This document shows positions 7,528 through 16,937 of a stretch of DNA of 64,000 nt, in pieces (position 1 is the stretch's first letter; the number at the start of each line of letters is the position of its first letter). The notes beneath the pieces are model-generated. The model saw only the letters and a list, made by a program, of their open reading frames with translations, was not told the DNA's origin and searched no databases. The stretch is from the NCBI GenBank assembly GCA_025360585.1, contig JANYBW010000042.1, positions 124,001 through 188,000 on the forward strand, in the 5' to 3' direction. Source of the stretch: Actinomycetes bacterium. Lineage in GTDB: Bacteria > Actinomycetota > Acidimicrobiia > IMCC26256 > PALSA-610. Both the position numbers and the translations under genes were made by a program.

Positions 7528-8547
7528 TTACGCGTTCCGGGCGCGTAACTGGCCGCAGGCCGCGTCGATATCGGTGCCGCGGTTTCGCCGAACCGTAGCG
7601 TTCACTCCGCGATCAGTGAGTGCATTGGCAAAATTCTGGATGCGGAGGTTTCCTGCCGGGCTGCCGTTGAATCCCGCGGTTGCGTTTAACGGAATGAGAT
7701 TGACGTGGGCGCCACCCGGAAACCCGCGCAACAAATCTGCTAAGGCCTCAGCCCGTACGAGCTGATCGTTGACGCGTTCGATGCACGCATACTCGAAGGT
7801 GACCCGCCGCCCTTTGCGCGCGACGTACTCACGGGCCGCTTCAATGACTGCTGCGATCGGGTACCGCTTGTTGATGGGCACCAATTCGTCGCGGAGTTCG
7901 TCGTCGGGGGCGTGGAGTGAAACCGCGAGGGTCACTGGAAGTGGGAGATCCGCGAGCTTGCGCATACCGGGCACGATTCCTACCGTGCTGATCGTGATGT
8001 GGCGCGCCGAGATGCCCATATCCGCATGGATTCGTTCCGTGGCGGCCCAAACTGCGTCGAGGTTCGCGAGTGGCTCGCCCATGCCCATGAACACAACGTT
8101 GCTGACCCGTTGCGGCGAATCGTGTTGGGCCCGCACTACCTGTTCAACGATCTCGCCCACATCGAGATGGCGTTCGAAACCGGCTTGACCCGTCGCGCAG
8201 AACGAACAGGCCATCGCGCACCCAGCCTGCGAGGAAACGCAGACGGTCGCGCGGTCGCGGTACCGCATCAAAACGGTTTCGATCTGCGTGTGATCGCGCT
8301 CCGATTGCCACAGCCACTTCGTTGTGGTCCCGTGATCGCCATCGCGACGCACAACTTCGCTCAATGCAAGCGGAAGAAAATCACCCAGGTGATCGCGAAG
8401 ATCCGCGCCGACGTTGGTGATTTCAGACAACGGCCGACACTGTTGGTACAGACCCTCCCAGATTTGCTTGGCGCGGAAGGGCTTTTCGTTCAGCGTGGCT
8501 AAGTGTTGCGTGAGCTGCTCAAGGGTGATGTTGTAGCGCGTTGTCAT
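7528..8547 (-). CDS. rlmN: 23S rRNA (adenine2503-C2)-methyltransferase RlmN
   Basis: RlmN is a radical-SAM enzyme that methylates C2 of A2503 in 23S rRNA and of A37 in some tRNAs. The [4Fe-4S]-binding CxxxCxxC is C110-AMA-C114-SF-C117. Other family marks are the VFMGMGEPLANLD segment, the HITISTVGI strand and the C-terminal NLIPLNAT. A C-terminal cysteine (C-GQLRARNA) is in the position of the second catalytic Cys that forms the methyl-carrying adduct. Length of 339 is normal. Its ATG overlaps the stop of mshD by four bases (ATGA), so the two are translationally coupled. Confidence 0.97.
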   Translation of the reverse strand: MTTRYNITLEQLTQHLATLNEKPFRAKQIWEGLYQQCRPLSEITNVGADLRDHLGDFLPLALSEVVRRDGDHGTTTKWLWQSERDHTQIETVLMRYRDRATVCVSSQAGCAMACSFCATGQAGFERHLDVGEIVEQVVRAQHDSPQRVSNVVFMGMGEPLANLDAVWAATERIHADMGISARHITISTVGIVPGMRKLADLPLPVTLAVSLHAPDDELRDELVPINKRYPIAAVIEAAREYVARKGRRVTFEYACIERVNDQLVRAEALADLLRGFPGGAHVNLIPLNATAGFNGSPAGNLRIQNFANALTDRGVNATVRRNRGTDIDAACGQLRARNA

Positions 8548-9551
8548 AGTGGAGTTATCGCAGTCGTGTAAGCGGCGTCGGTGCGGTGGGTCGTGAATCC
8601 GAGACGTCGGTAAAGCGCGAGTGCAGGCGCGTTCTCGGCGGCTACGAACAGCATTGCGGTACCGATCCCACGTTCTTGGAGTGCGCGCAGGCCGAGCCCG
8701 GCGAGCGCATAGCCCAAACCTTGGCCCTGCGCTTCCGGCGCGACTCCGATCACGTAAATCTCGCCGAGCTTTGGTTCATGATGAGCTGGCAGCGCGGAAT
8801 GGATTTTCAGCCAGTTGAAACCAGTCATTGCTTTGGTGGCTGGATCTCGGCTCACTAAAAACAGTGCCGGATCATGCCATGGCGCGCCCAGACGCTCGTG
8901 GAGGATCTCGGCCGTCCAGCTCGATTGTTCGGCGTGGCCTGCAAACGCGGCATTGTTGATGGCAAGCCATTGCTCGGTGTCGCGCGCGGCATCGAACAGA
9001 TCGATCTCGATACCGTCGATGGAGTTCGGATCAAACGAGATCGGAAGCCGCACCCGCAGCTGATGGAGTTCACGATTACGGCGAAACCCGACGCGAGCCG
9101 CGTTGCGATCGTCGCTCTCGGTCGCCCCGGCCCGCCACCAGGTTGCAGGCCCGCCACCGCGGCACGCGATTTCGTTGGTAGCAGCCATGAGCAATTCCAC
9201 GAGGGTGGTGGGTGGCGCGTCAATCGCGATGTGCCATTGGCCGAGCTGGGCTCGTGCTGGCGCGCCGCGCAGGGGCGCTCTGGGTATTTCTAGCGTTTCG
9301 CCGGGTAGTGAGCCGTAGGGTGCGCGTTGGTCGGAAGTTTCACCCGCCACCTCACCCTCGGCTACCGAGGGAGTTGCCGGCTTCGGCACGTACATCGCGT
9401 GGAGATAGCCATCGGGTGCCACGACATCAAACGATGCTTCGCCCGGCTGGCGCCGATCGGCCATGATTGTGTCGTTGAATTGCTCGGGCGCAGCCGCCAC
9501 AAATTCGGCGCCCGGGAGCGTCGCGTCGAGTACGGCTATTGGATCAGTCAT
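8544..9551 (-). CDS. mshD: Mycothiol synthase (GNAT family)
   Basis: MshD acetylates cysteinyl-glucosamine-inositol in the last step of mycothiol synthesis, the thiol buffer of actinobacteria. The 335-residue chain has the expected two tandem GNAT halves, the second much better preserved: FNWLKIH, then GEIYVIGVAPEAQGQGLG (acetyl-CoA loop), then a strand with LFVAAENAPALALYRRLGF. The segment NNAAFAGHAEQSSW corresponds to the family's FAxHPEQ site. I choose ATG 9551 because upstream codons are not conserved-looking and overlap the nth promoter region. It heads the minus-strand run mshD-rlmN-membrane protein-C69 peptidase-acyl-CoA synthetase and is divergent from nth. Confidence 0.92.
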   Translation of the reverse strand: MTDPIAVLDATLPGAEFVAAAPEQFNDTIMADRRQPGEASFDVVAPDGYLHAMYVPKPATPSVAEGEVAGETSDQRAPYGSLPGETLEIPRAPLRGAPARAQLGQWHIAIDAPPTTLVELLMAATNEIACRGGGPATWWRAGATESDDRNAARVGFRRNRELHQLRVRLPISFDPNSIDGIEIDLFDAARDTEQWLAINNAAFAGHAEQSSWTAEILHERLGAPWHDPALFLVSRDPATKAMTGFNWLKIHSALPAHHEPKLGEIYVIGVAPEAQGQGLGYALAGLGLRALQERGIGTAMLFVAAENAPALALYRRLGFTTHRTDAAYTTAITPL

Positions 9552-9605
9552 CAAAACTCTTGGGGTCGCGGATCGAGACACTGGCCCACGGTATCGTCCG
9601 AAGCT

Positions 9606-10283
9606 ATGGCCCGACCCCGTGGAGCCGCGCAACGCGCCGCTTCTGTGCAAAATATCCTGAACAACCAATATCCCGATGTTCAGTGCGCCTTGGATCATCG
9701 CAACGCGTTTGAGCTACTTGCGGCGACGATCTTGTCGGCGCAATGCACCGACGCGCGCGTAAATATGGTCACCCCCGCGCTGTTCGCGGCATTCCCGACG
9801 CCCTACGATCTCGCCATCGCAGATTCGGACCGAGTGGAGACGCTCGTGAAATCCACCGGATTTTATCGGAACAAGGCCAAGAGCCTGATCGGCATGGCCC
9901 AGGCGCTCGTCGCTCGCTTCGACGGTGAGGTACCTCACGATCTTGAGGACCTTGTGACGGTGCCGGGGGTGGGGCGCAAAACTGGCAACGTGGTGCGAGC
10001 GGTCGTATTTGATTTGCCGGGACTGCCGGTCGATACGCACGTCACGCGGTTGTCGCAACGCATCGGACTCACGCGCGAAACCGACGCCGTGAAGATTGAA
10101 CACGAACTCAACGCGATGGTGGACCCGTCGGAGCGCGGCAACTTTTCGTTGCGCCTCATCGAACATGGTCGTCAGGTCTGCGATGCCCGCAAACCGCGCT
10201 GCGATGATTGCGTGCTCGATGGGGTTTGCCAATCCGCGGGCAAATTCGCGGTCGCGCCAAAATCGCCCAAGAAGAAGCCCTGA
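9606..10283 (+). CDS. nth: Endonuclease III (DNA glycosylase/AP lyase)
   Basis: Nth removes oxidised pyrimidines and nicks AP sites in base-excision repair. The 225-residue protein shows the helix-hairpin-helix VPGVGRKTGNVV with the catalytic lysine, the LPVDTHV segment with the catalytic aspartate, and the [4Fe-4S] cluster pattern C-x6-C-x2-C-x5-C (CDARKPRCDDCVLDGVC). LSAQCTDARVN is the usual substrate-pocket segment. ATG 9606 gives the standard N-terminus; longer upstream reading is antisense to mshD. The stop overlaps the next gene's ATG (TGATG). Confidence 0.96.
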   Translation: MARPRGAAQRAASVQNILNNQYPDVQCALDHRNAFELLAATILSAQCTDARVNMVTPALFAAFPTPYDLAIADSDRVETLVKSTGFYRNKAKSLIGMAQALVARFDGEVPHDLEDLVTVPGVGRKTGNVVRAVVFDLPGLPVDTHVTRLSQRIGLTRETDAVKIEHELNAMVDPSERGNFSLRLIEHGRQVCDARKPRCDDCVLDGVCQSAGKFAVAPKSPKKKP

Positions 10284-11464
10284 TGGCGCTCGAGATTCGT
10301 TCGATCACCGACACTGAGCTTGCCGATTACGGTCGGTTGCGCGAACAAGGTTACGGATTCTCTCCACCCCATGGTGCGCGCAGCGCTGATTTAGTGCGGG
10401 CGAGCGGCCTCACCGATCGGGTCTTGGGCGCGTTCGATCGCGGCGCGATGGTCGCAACGCTCGCCGTCTCGCCGTTTGGACAATTTTTTGGTGGCCGCCC
10501 AGTTCCGATGGGGGGTGTAGGCAGCGTGGTCGTGCTGCCGGAGTACCGCAATCAAGGCATTGCGTCGGCGCTGTTGCGTTCAGCGATCGATGCCATGCGC
10601 TCACGGGGCGAAGTGATTTCTGCGCTAGGTCCGGCCACGATCGGCGTATACCGGCAAGCCGGTTGGGAGCTCGCGGGCGACCATTGTTGGCGGAAGATTT
10701 CGACGGTGGCATTGAGCAAACTTGGCCCATCGGTCGCCAAGGAACGACGTGCAGTTGGAGCCGATCATGACGCGATGAAGCGTGTCTATGTGCGCTTCGC
10801 AATGTCGCGTCCGGGAATGCTCGCTCGCCCCGCGTACCTCTGGGGTCAACGCCTCGAATTGGAGGCCGGGATGTACGCCTACGTGGCGACGCGCAACGAT
10901 GCTGTCGTCGGATACGTGATCTACACGCAACGGCGTGCCGCGGCCGGCTACACGTTGACCCTCAATGATTTCGCGGCATTGGATTGGGATGCCGAGCTCT
11001 GTTTATGGGCCCATCTCGGCGCACATCGGGCGCAAGCGAGCACGGTGATCACCGATGGACTCCAACTGGATTCGCTAGCAATGTTTCTGAGTGAGGGCTC
11101 TATTGCTTCGGTGCATGATCACCAATGGATGCTGCGCATCGTCAACGCTCCACTAGCGGTTGCGGCCCGCGGCTTCAATTTCGGAGTCAACGCGTCGATT
11201 GGAATTCGGATCACGGACCCAATCGTCGCGGCGAACGGCGGTTGTTGGGATCTGACGATCGCAGATGGGCGCGGGCAGTTAGAAACCGCTACGAGTGCAA
11301 CGATCGACATCACAATCAACGGCTTTGCGTCCCTGTATAGCGGCCTGTACTCGGCCCGCACGCTGGCGGCAAACGGAACTCTGGCCGGCGCGACTCCCGA
11401 ACAACTTACGATGCTCGACGCCGCGTTGAGTGGGCCTCGTCCGACGATGACCGACGACTTTTAG
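10283..11464 (+). CDS. Eis-like GNAT N-acetyltransferase
   Basis: A 393-residue protein of the Eis type: N-terminal GNAT domain, second GNAT-like half, and a C-terminal SCP2-like domain. The acetyl-CoA loop is in GVGSVVVLPEYRNQGIAS at about residues 76-93, followed by a LGPATIGVYRQAGWE stretch like the Eis SPxxxxxYRxxGF motif. In mycobacteria Eis acetylates aminoglycosides and protein lysines; the natural substrate of homologues elsewhere is not settled, and I do not assign one here. The C-terminus ends in DDF, whereas Eis carries a C-terminal carboxylate as general base. Translation is coupled to nth by a TGATG overlap. Confidence 0.85.
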   Translation: MALEIRSITDTELADYGRLREQGYGFSPPHGARSADLVRASGLTDRVLGAFDRGAMVATLAVSPFGQFFGGRPVPMGGVGSVVVLPEYRNQGIASALLRSAIDAMRSRGEVISALGPATIGVYRQAGWELAGDHCWRKISTVALSKLGPSVAKERRAVGADHDAMKRVYVRFAMSRPGMLARPAYLWGQRLELEAGMYAYVATRNDAVVGYVIYTQRRAAAGYTLTLNDFAALDWDAELCLWAHLGAHRAQASTVITDGLQLDSLAMFLSEGSIASVHDHQWMLRIVNAPLAVAARGFNFGVNASIGIRITDPIVAANGGCWDLTIADGRGQLETATSATIDITINGFASLYSGLYSARTLAANGTLAGATPEQLTMLDAALSGPRPTMTDDF

Positions 11465-11519
11465 CCGCAGTGATTGCCTTCGGATGGGGCGCGCGCCGTT
11501 GCTGACCGGAAGAGCTGGG

Positions 11520-11723
11520 TCAGCTGCGCCGAAGGAGCTCGCTGGCCCGGTCCAAGGTCCGGCCCGCAGTTCGTAACGCCCGTTCGCCGGAAAAGAGCTC
11601 GGCCGCGATCTGGGAATCGGGTGTACTCGCGTACCGTTCGCCGATCTCGGTGACCCGCGCCTGGAGATCATCCAGCAGCGAGCGGAGGCTGGAGAGCAGT
11701 GCGACATCGGAAGCTGGAGTCAT
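11520..11723 (-). CDS. Small helical protein, function unknown (67 aa)
   Basis: A 67-residue, charged, entirely helical-looking protein beginning MTPASDVALLSSLRSLLDDL and rich in Leu/Ala/Arg heptad-like spacing, consistent with a short coiled coil. No motif is recognised. It lies between the Eis-like gene and the his operon on the opposite strand. The ATG at 11723 has no strong ribosome-binding site on inspection. Codon use resembles the neighbours, and there is no competing reading frame of better quality, but evidence for the gene is moderate only. Confidence 0.55.
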   Translation of the reverse strand: MTPASDVALLSSLRSLLDDLQARVTEIGERYASTPDSQIAAELFSGERALRTAGRTLDRASELLRRS

Positions 11724-11825
11724 CGGGCGCCAGGTTGCTCGGTTGGCCGCTGGTTTGCAAGCTGGAGGGCCGATTGTTATTGGAGTGCTCCAGTTCGTGG
11801 CCGCCGCGTAGCATCAAGTGTTCGT

Positions 11826-13118
11826 ATGTTGTCACGACTGGATCTACGCGGCTACACCGGCGACCTCAAGGTCGCGTTGATGCGCGCTCCCGAAATGGAT
11901 TCTCAGATCGCGACGGTCCAGGATGCAGTCACGGCGATTCTTGCTTCGGTTCGTGAACACGGCGATGTTGCATTGCGGGATTACACCCAGCGTTTCGACG
12001 GCGTGCGACTGAACGATCTCCGAGTGCACGCGGACGAACTCCAAAGTGCACTCGACTCCATTGATCCGGATCTGCGAGCCGCGCTCGAATTCGCACGCGA
12101 TCAGATTCTTGCGTATCACGAAAGCCAACGAGAACACGCGGGCCGCCACGAACGCAACGGTGTGCATGTCCAGGAACTCATCTTGCCGGTTGATCGTGCG
12201 GGGCTCTACGTGCCCGGCGGGCGCGCCGCGTATCCCTCGACCGTACTCATGACCGCGATTCCCGCGAAAGTTGCTGGCGTACCCGCAGTTGTGCTGTGCG
12301 TTCCTCCTGATGCCAGCGGCTCGCCGTCGGGCTACACGCTTGCGGCGGCCGCGATCGCGGGAGTCGACGAGGTTTATCGAGTCGGTGGTGCTCAGGCGAT
12401 CGCCGCGATGGCATTCGGCACCGAATCGATCGAGGCCGTCGATGTCATTGTTGGTCCCGGCAACGCGTACGTAGCCGAAGCGAAGCGTCAAGTGATTGGC
12501 ACGGTCGGAATCGATTCGATCGCGGGGCCATCCGAGGTCGTGGTGATCGCGGACAATGCCGCCGAAGCAACATGGGTAGCCGCCGATCTTTTGGCCCAAG
12601 CCGAACACGGCCCGGGTGGCCGTGCCGTGGTCATTACGTGGAGTGAAAGTGTGGCCGATGCGGTGGATCGCGAACTCGCGGCGTTGCTCGCGAACGCAAC
12701 GCGCCGCGATGAGGCTTCGAGCACGTTGGCGAGTGGAGGTAGTTGCATTCTCGTCGACGACATTCGGGCCGCGATGAACGTCAGCAACGTGATTGCGCCC
12801 GAGCATCTCCAATTGATGTGCGCGAATGTGGCCGATGCCGTATCGATGGTGCGCAACGCGGGTGCCGTATTTGTAGGAGCGTTCGCACCCGCGGTAATCG
12901 GTGATTACGTAGCGGGCGTGAATCATGTCTTGCCGACGGGCGGCTCGGCCCGGTTCTCGAGCGCGTTGCGGGTCACGAATTTTCAAAAACACGTGCACGT
13001 CGTGACCATCGACGAACTCGGGCTCGAACGCGTCGGTCCGTTTGCCGCGACGATCGCAGATGCTGAAGGCCTCGATGCTCACGCGCAATCTGTACGGCTA
13101 CGACGGAACCGCACATGA
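11826..13118 (+). CDS. hisD: Histidinol dehydrogenase
   Basis: HisD carries out the last two steps of histidine synthesis, oxidising L-histidinol to L-histidine with two NAD and a zinc ion. The 430-residue protein has the family's PVDRAGLYVPGGRAAYPST segment, the NAD-site VDVIVGPGNAYVAEAKR, the IAGPSE motif, and the zinc/catalytic histidine regions LAQAEHGPGG and APEHLQL, with GDYVAGVNHVLPTGG near the C-terminus. It opens the his operon; its stop overlaps the hisC ATG (ATGA). A weak possible promoter lies at 11755-11783, but I do not list it. Confidence 0.97.
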   Translation: MLSRLDLRGYTGDLKVALMRAPEMDSQIATVQDAVTAILASVREHGDVALRDYTQRFDGVRLNDLRVHADELQSALDSIDPDLRAALEFARDQILAYHESQREHAGRHERNGVHVQELILPVDRAGLYVPGGRAAYPSTVLMTAIPAKVAGVPAVVLCVPPDASGSPSGYTLAAAAIAGVDEVYRVGGAQAIAAMAFGTESIEAVDVIVGPGNAYVAEAKRQVIGTVGIDSIAGPSEVVVIADNAAEATWVAADLLAQAEHGPGGRAVVITWSESVADAVDRELAALLANATRRDEASSTLASGGSCILVDDIRAAMNVSNVIAPEHLQLMCANVADAVSMVRNAGAVFVGAFAPAVIGDYVAGVNHVLPTGGSARFSSALRVTNFQKHVHVVTIDELGLERVGPFAATIADAEGLDAHAQSVRLRRNRT

Positions 13119-14215
13119 GCCATCCAGCGGTTCGGCCGGTTCCGCGCGACGACCTTCGGGCGCTTGAGGGGTATCACTCGCCGCAGCTCGATGTGCAGGT
13201 TCGGCTGAATACGAACGAATCACCGTTTGCGCCGCCGCAGGAGTTTCTGGATCGCTATTCCTCGGCGATTCGCGACGCTGAATACCACCGCTACCCGGAT
13301 CGTGGCGCAGTCGCGTTGCGCACGGGGATTGCGAACAGTCTTGGCCAACCATCGGAGCGGGTATTTGCAGCGAACGGCAGCAACGAAGTGTTGCAAACGT
13401 TGCTGCTCACTTACGGTGGCCCCGGTCGCATCGCGCTCATATTTGAACCTACGTACGCATTGCACACGCACATCGCGCGACTGACCTCGACGACCGTCGA
13501 ATCGGTGCCGCGGGCTGATGATTACACCATCGATAGCAACGACGCGTGCGCACGCATTCGTGCGGTCCGGCCGAGTGTCGTGTTCGTATGCAGCCCGAAC
13601 AATCCGACGGGCACCGTCGAGCCACAGGCATCGGTTGTCGCGCTCGCTGACGCTGCTGGTGAAGTCGGCGCGGTGTTGGTAGTTGATGAAGCGTACGGTG
13701 AGTTTGCTGATCACACCGCGCTCGATCTGATCTCCGACGACCGCGGCATCGTGGTGGTGCGCACGTACTCGAAAGTCTGGTCGATGGCGGGCGTGCGCCT
13801 CGGGTTTTGTGTTGGCCCCGCGTGGATGATCGACGAACTCGACAAGGTCGTCTTGCCGTATCACCTCTCGACACCCACCCAACTCGCGGGCATCATCGCA
13901 CTGGATTATCAATTAGAAATGTTGCAACGCGTCGCGGCCCTGGTCGAAGAACGGGGCCGCATGTACGCAGCGTTGCAGTCGACGCCTGGGGTTTCGGTCG
14001 TGCCGTCGGGTGCGAATTTCCTGTTAGTTCGCGTCCACGGGGATGGGCACGCGGTGTGGGAAGCGATGGTCGATCGTGGAGTATTGGTCCGCGACTTTTC
14101 GCGCTGGCCCGGTGTGGCCGAGTGTCTGCGCATCACGATCGGCACCGCGAAAGAAAATGATGAGTGCGTGGCGGCATTACTCGCTGCGCTCGACCACGTT
14201 GGAGTGATTTCATGA
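13115..14215 (+). CDS. hisC: Histidinol-phosphate aminotransferase
   Basis: HisC is a PLP-dependent class I/II aminotransferase that makes L-histidinol phosphate from imidazole-acetol phosphate and glutamate. Key pieces are VRLNTNESPFAPP at the N-terminus, CSPNNPTGT, the VVDEAYGEF aspartate that contacts PLP nitrogen, and RTYSKVWSMAGVRLG with the Schiff-base lysine. The length of 366 is typical. The start ATG overlaps the hisD stop and the stop overlaps the hisB ATG, so production of HisD, HisC and HisB is likely coupled. Confidence 0.96.
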   Translation: MSHPAVRPVPRDDLRALEGYHSPQLDVQVRLNTNESPFAPPQEFLDRYSSAIRDAEYHRYPDRGAVALRTGIANSLGQPSERVFAANGSNEVLQTLLLTYGGPGRIALIFEPTYALHTHIARLTSTTVESVPRADDYTIDSNDACARIRAVRPSVVFVCSPNNPTGTVEPQASVVALADAAGEVGAVLVVDEAYGEFADHTALDLISDDRGIVVVRTYSKVWSMAGVRLGFCVGPAWMIDELDKVVLPYHLSTPTQLAGIIALDYQLEMLQRVAALVEERGRMYAALQSTPGVSVVPSGANFLLVRVHGDGHAVWEAMVDRGVLVRDFSRWPGVAECLRITIGTAKENDECVAALLAALDHVGVIS

Positions 14216-14799
14216 GTGTCCGCGCAAATACGCAACACCGCATCACCAAAGAAACCAATGTGCGGGTTGAACTTGCCCTCGACGGCGATGGGCAGTCGGT
14301 GAGCGTCAGTACTGGCATCGCATTTTTTGATCACATGCTTGAACAAATCGGCAAACACGGCGGCCTCGATCTGGCCATTGTCGCAACGGGGGACCTTGAG
14401 GTTGATCTGCACCACACGGTTGAAGATGTCGGCATCACACTCGGTTTAGCCCTGCGAGAATCGTTGGGCGATAAACGCGGCACCCGTCGGTTCGCGAATT
14501 CACTCGTGCCGCTCGACGAAGCGTTGGTACAGACTGCGGTTGATCTTTCGGGACGCCCACATTTGGCGTACGCCGTTGATCCGATCGCTGAATGGATTGG
14601 AACTTTCGATCCACAGTTGATGGAAGAGTTCTGGAAGGGTCTCGTCGATGGCGCGCGCCTGACGTTGCACATACGATGTCTCGAAGGCAAAAACGGCCAC
14701 CACATCATCGAAGCGTCCTGCAAAGGTTTCGCCCGTGCATTGCGCGACGCGATTCGCGTCGAAGGTGCTGGAGTGCCGTCGACCAAGGGTGTTCTGTGA
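14212..14799 (+). CDS. hisB: Imidazoleglycerol-phosphate dehydratase
   Basis: HisB dehydrates imidazole-glycerol phosphate; this is the monofunctional 195-residue form without the phosphatase domain. The diagnostic metal-binding repeats are present: FFDHMLEQIGKHGGLDL and HHTVEDVGI in the first half, and the second-half FWKGLVD and NGHHIIEASCK. Start is ATG 14212, with GGAG seven bases upstream; the longer reading from 14164 would run deep into hisC. The stop overlaps the GTG of hisH (GTGA). A separate histidinol phosphatase gene is not visible in the window. Confidence 0.97.
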   Translation: MSVRANTQHRITKETNVRVELALDGDGQSVSVSTGIAFFDHMLEQIGKHGGLDLAIVATGDLEVDLHHTVEDVGITLGLALRESLGDKRGTRRFANSLVPLDEALVQTAVDLSGRPHLAYAVDPIAEWIGTFDPQLMEEFWKGLVDGARLTLHIRCLEGKNGHHIIEASCKGFARALRDAIRVEGAGVPSTKGVL

Positions 14800-15437
14800 C
14801 GGGAAGCGCACCGGCCCGGCCGCGAATCGCAGTGATCGATTACGGCATTGGCAACCTCGCGAGCGCACACAAGGCCCTCGTGCATCTCGGTGCGGATGCG
14901 GTGCTGACATCGGATCCCGATGTCATTGGATCGGCCGCGGGAGTTGTGCTTCCGGGGGTCGGCAATTTTGGCGCGTGCATGCGCGCGCTGCGCATCGCTG
15001 GCCTCGAGGAAGTTGCTCGTTGCGCAGCGTTGGACGCTCGGCCGTTCCTCGGAATTTGTGTCGGGATGCAGATGCTTTTTGCAAGCAGTGATGAATCGCC
15101 TGAGACCGCCGGGCTGGGAATCGTTGCCGGTCAGGTCCGTCGGCTGCCCGATACGGTCAAGCTGCCACAGATCGGCTGGAACACTGCCGAAGTCGCTCCT
15201 GATTCTGCGATGTTTCGGGGCATCGTTGCTGAACCATGGTTGTATTTCGTGCATTCATATGCAGCATTCGATACGGATGCCGCCGACGTGGGCGCCTGGT
15301 GCGAATACGGTGCGCGGTTTGCGTGCGCAATCGAACGGCCAACGTTATGGGCTACGCAATTTCATCCCGAAAAGAGTTCGAGTGTTGGCCTCGCGCTGTT
15401 GGGCAACTTCGCCAACGCCTGCAGGGCCGCGGCATGA
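14796..15437 (+). CDS. hisH: Imidazole glycerol phosphate synthase, glutamine amidotransferase subunit
   Basis: HisH hydrolyses glutamine and passes ammonia to HisF. The triad class-I amidotransferase residues are visible: the nucleophilic Cys in FLGICVGMQML and the His/Glu pair in ATQFHPEKS. IDYGIGNLASAHKAL and VLPGVGNFGACM are family landmarks. The start is GTG 14796, which overlaps the hisB stop; this gives 213 residues, the usual size. Its stop overlaps the ATG of hisA. Confidence 0.96.
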   Translation: MTGSAPARPRIAVIDYGIGNLASAHKALVHLGADAVLTSDPDVIGSAAGVVLPGVGNFGACMRALRIAGLEEVARCAALDARPFLGICVGMQMLFASSDESPETAGLGIVAGQVRRLPDTVKLPQIGWNTAEVAPDSAMFRGIVAEPWLYFVHSYAAFDTDAADVGAWCEYGARFACAIERPTLWATQFHPEKSSSVGLALLGNFANACRAAA

Positions 15438-16180
15438 CCTTTGAGCTGTTTCCCGCGATCGATTTACGCGGTGGTCAGGTGGTGCGGCTACGCCAAGGCG
15501 ACTACACGCAAGAGACCGTCTACGGAGATAATCCGGCCGTCGTTGCGCGCGAGTTTCGCGACGCCGGGGCGCGGTGGATCCACGTTGTGGATCTCGACTC
15601 CGCGCGTGATGGCGGCGCCGCGAATCTGGCGTCCATTGAAGCAATCTGTGCCGCTGTGCCGGAATGTCGGGTCCAGACTGGCGGCGGCGTGCGCACCATC
15701 GAAGCGGCGGGCGAGAGACTCGCCGCGGGCGTCGCGCGTGTGATTATCGGGAGTGCGGCCGTAGAAGATCCGGAACTCGTCGCTGAGCTTGCTGTCGTGC
15801 ATCCGGGTTCGGTTGTTGTTGGCCTCGATGTGCGCGGCCGGGAAGTCAGTACCCACGGCTGGACTCATGGCGCCGGTCGCGATATCGCGGAGCTGATCGG
15901 TGCATTCACCGGTACAGGCGTGAGCGCGTTCGTGGTAACCCAAATCGATGTGGACGGTTTGCTTACGGGCTCCGATGTAGCGCTCTATCGTGAGCTCCTC
16001 GGAACGACGACCGTTCCGATGATCGCGAGCGGGGGAGTCGGGACGCTCAGCGACATCGAAGCACTGCGCGAACTCCATGTGGAAGGGCAGCGCTTGGCCG
16101 GAGTCATCGCGGGCAAAGCAATCTACGAACGGCGCTTTTCGGTTGCGGAGGGAATCGCGGCATGCTTGCCACCCGAATAA
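15434..16180 (+). CDS. hisA: Phosphoribosylformimino-5-aminoimidazole carboxamide ribotide isomerase
   Basis: HisA is a TIM-barrel Amadori isomerase. It shows [14 protein letters not shown] with the catalytic aspartate, VDLDSARDG, the phosphate-binding VQTGGGVRT and second half [11 protein letters not shown] followed by IASGGVGT. The second catalytic aspartate is in the IDVDG strand. In some actinobacteria the same protein (PriA) also does the TrpF reaction; a dedicated trpF is present in this window, so that dual role is not needed. ATG 15434 overlaps the hisH stop; the C-terminus overlaps hisF by 19 bases. Confidence 0.95.
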   Translation: MTFELFPAIDLRGGQVVRLRQGDYTQETVYGDNPAVVAREFRDAGARWIHVVDLDSARDGGAANLASIEAICAAVPECRVQTGGGVRTIEAAGERLAAGVARVIIGSAAVEDPELVAELAVVHPGSVVVGLDVRGREVSTHGWTHGAGRDIAELIGAFTGTGVSAFVVTQIDVDGLLTGSDVALYRELLGTTTVPMIASGGVGTLSDIEALRELHVEGQRLAGVIAGKAIYERRFSVAEGIAACLPPE

Positions 16181-16935
16181 TTCCTTGCCTGGACGTCGAT
16201 GCCGGGCGAGTCGTGAAAGGCGTGAAGTTCGTCGAGATCCGCGATGCCGGAGATCCTGTAGAACTTGCGGCTCGCTACGACGCTGAAGGCGCCGATGAGT
16301 TGGTGTTTCTCGACATCACCGCGTCGAGCGATGACCGCAAGACCATGGTCGCGATGGTCGAACGGGTCGCGGAGCAAGTGTTCATTCCGTTTACCGTTGG
16401 CGGTGGTATTCGGACGGTCGATGATGTGCGCACGATGCTGCGCGCCGGCGCCGACAAAGTCAGTCTGAATACGGCCGCGATCCAACACCCAGAACTCATC
16501 GAAGATGGTGCAAGTGAATTCGGGAATCAGTGCATTGTCGTCGCGATCGACGCCCGGCGACGCGATGCCGATCACCCAGAACTGGGCTGGGAAGTGCTCA
16601 CCCACGGCGGTCGCACCACGACGGGTCTCGACGCGGTCGAGTGGGCGGCCAAAGCCTGCCGTTTAGGCGCGGGCGAGATTCTGCTCACAAGTATGGATCG
16701 CGACGGTACCCACGCGGGCTACGACATCGAGCTGTTGCAACAACTCGGAACCGCAGTGCCCGTTCCTGTGATCGCTAGTGGCGGGGTCGGGTCGTTGGAG
16801 CACCTCTACGCTGGCGTTGCCGAAGGTGGTGCACAAGCCGTCCTTGCCGCTTCAATCTTTCATTTTGGGCAACACACAATTCGCGAAGCCAAGGACTACT
16901 TGGCCGAGCGCGGCGTCACCGTCCGCCCCGCATAG
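16162..16935 (+). CDS. hisF: Imidazole glycerol phosphate synthase cyclase subunit
   Basis: HisF closes the imidazole ring using ammonia from HisH, giving imidazole-glycerol phosphate and AICAR. The family start [20 protein letters not shown] includes catalytic Asp11; the second catalytic aspartate lies in [10 protein letters not shown]. Phosphate sites are FTVGGGIRT and IASGGVGS, and [15 protein letters not shown] is typical. It is the last gene of the operon hisD-C-B-H-A-F. hisG and hisE are not in the window, and hisI lies about 4 kb downstream with trpE. Confidence 0.97.
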   Translation: MLATRIIPCLDVDAGRVVKGVKFVEIRDAGDPVELAARYDAEGADELVFLDITASSDDRKTMVAMVERVAEQVFIPFTVGGGIRTVDDVRTMLRAGADKVSLNTAAIQHPELIEDGASEFGNQCIVVAIDARRRDADHPELGWEVLTHGGRTTTGLDAVEWAAKACRLGAGEILLTSMDRDGTHAGYDIELLQQLGTAVPVPVIASGGVGSLEHLYAGVAEGGAQAVLAASIFHFGQHTIREAKDYLAERGVTVRPA

Positions 16936-16937
16936 CA

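Noticed and set aside
11755-11783. Promoter for hisD (TTGCAA, 17 bases, TATTGG)
   Set aside because: The -10-like box matches only three of six consensus bases; too weak to list.
11844-13088. 414-codon open frame on the minus strand opposite hisD
   Set aside because: It mirrors a well-supported hisD over its whole length; the translation is His/Arg-rich and family-free, typical of antisense frames in GC-rich genes.
15434-16180. HisA as bifunctional PriA
   Set aside because: A complete trpF is present at 28673-29389, so the dual role known in some actinobacteria is not required.
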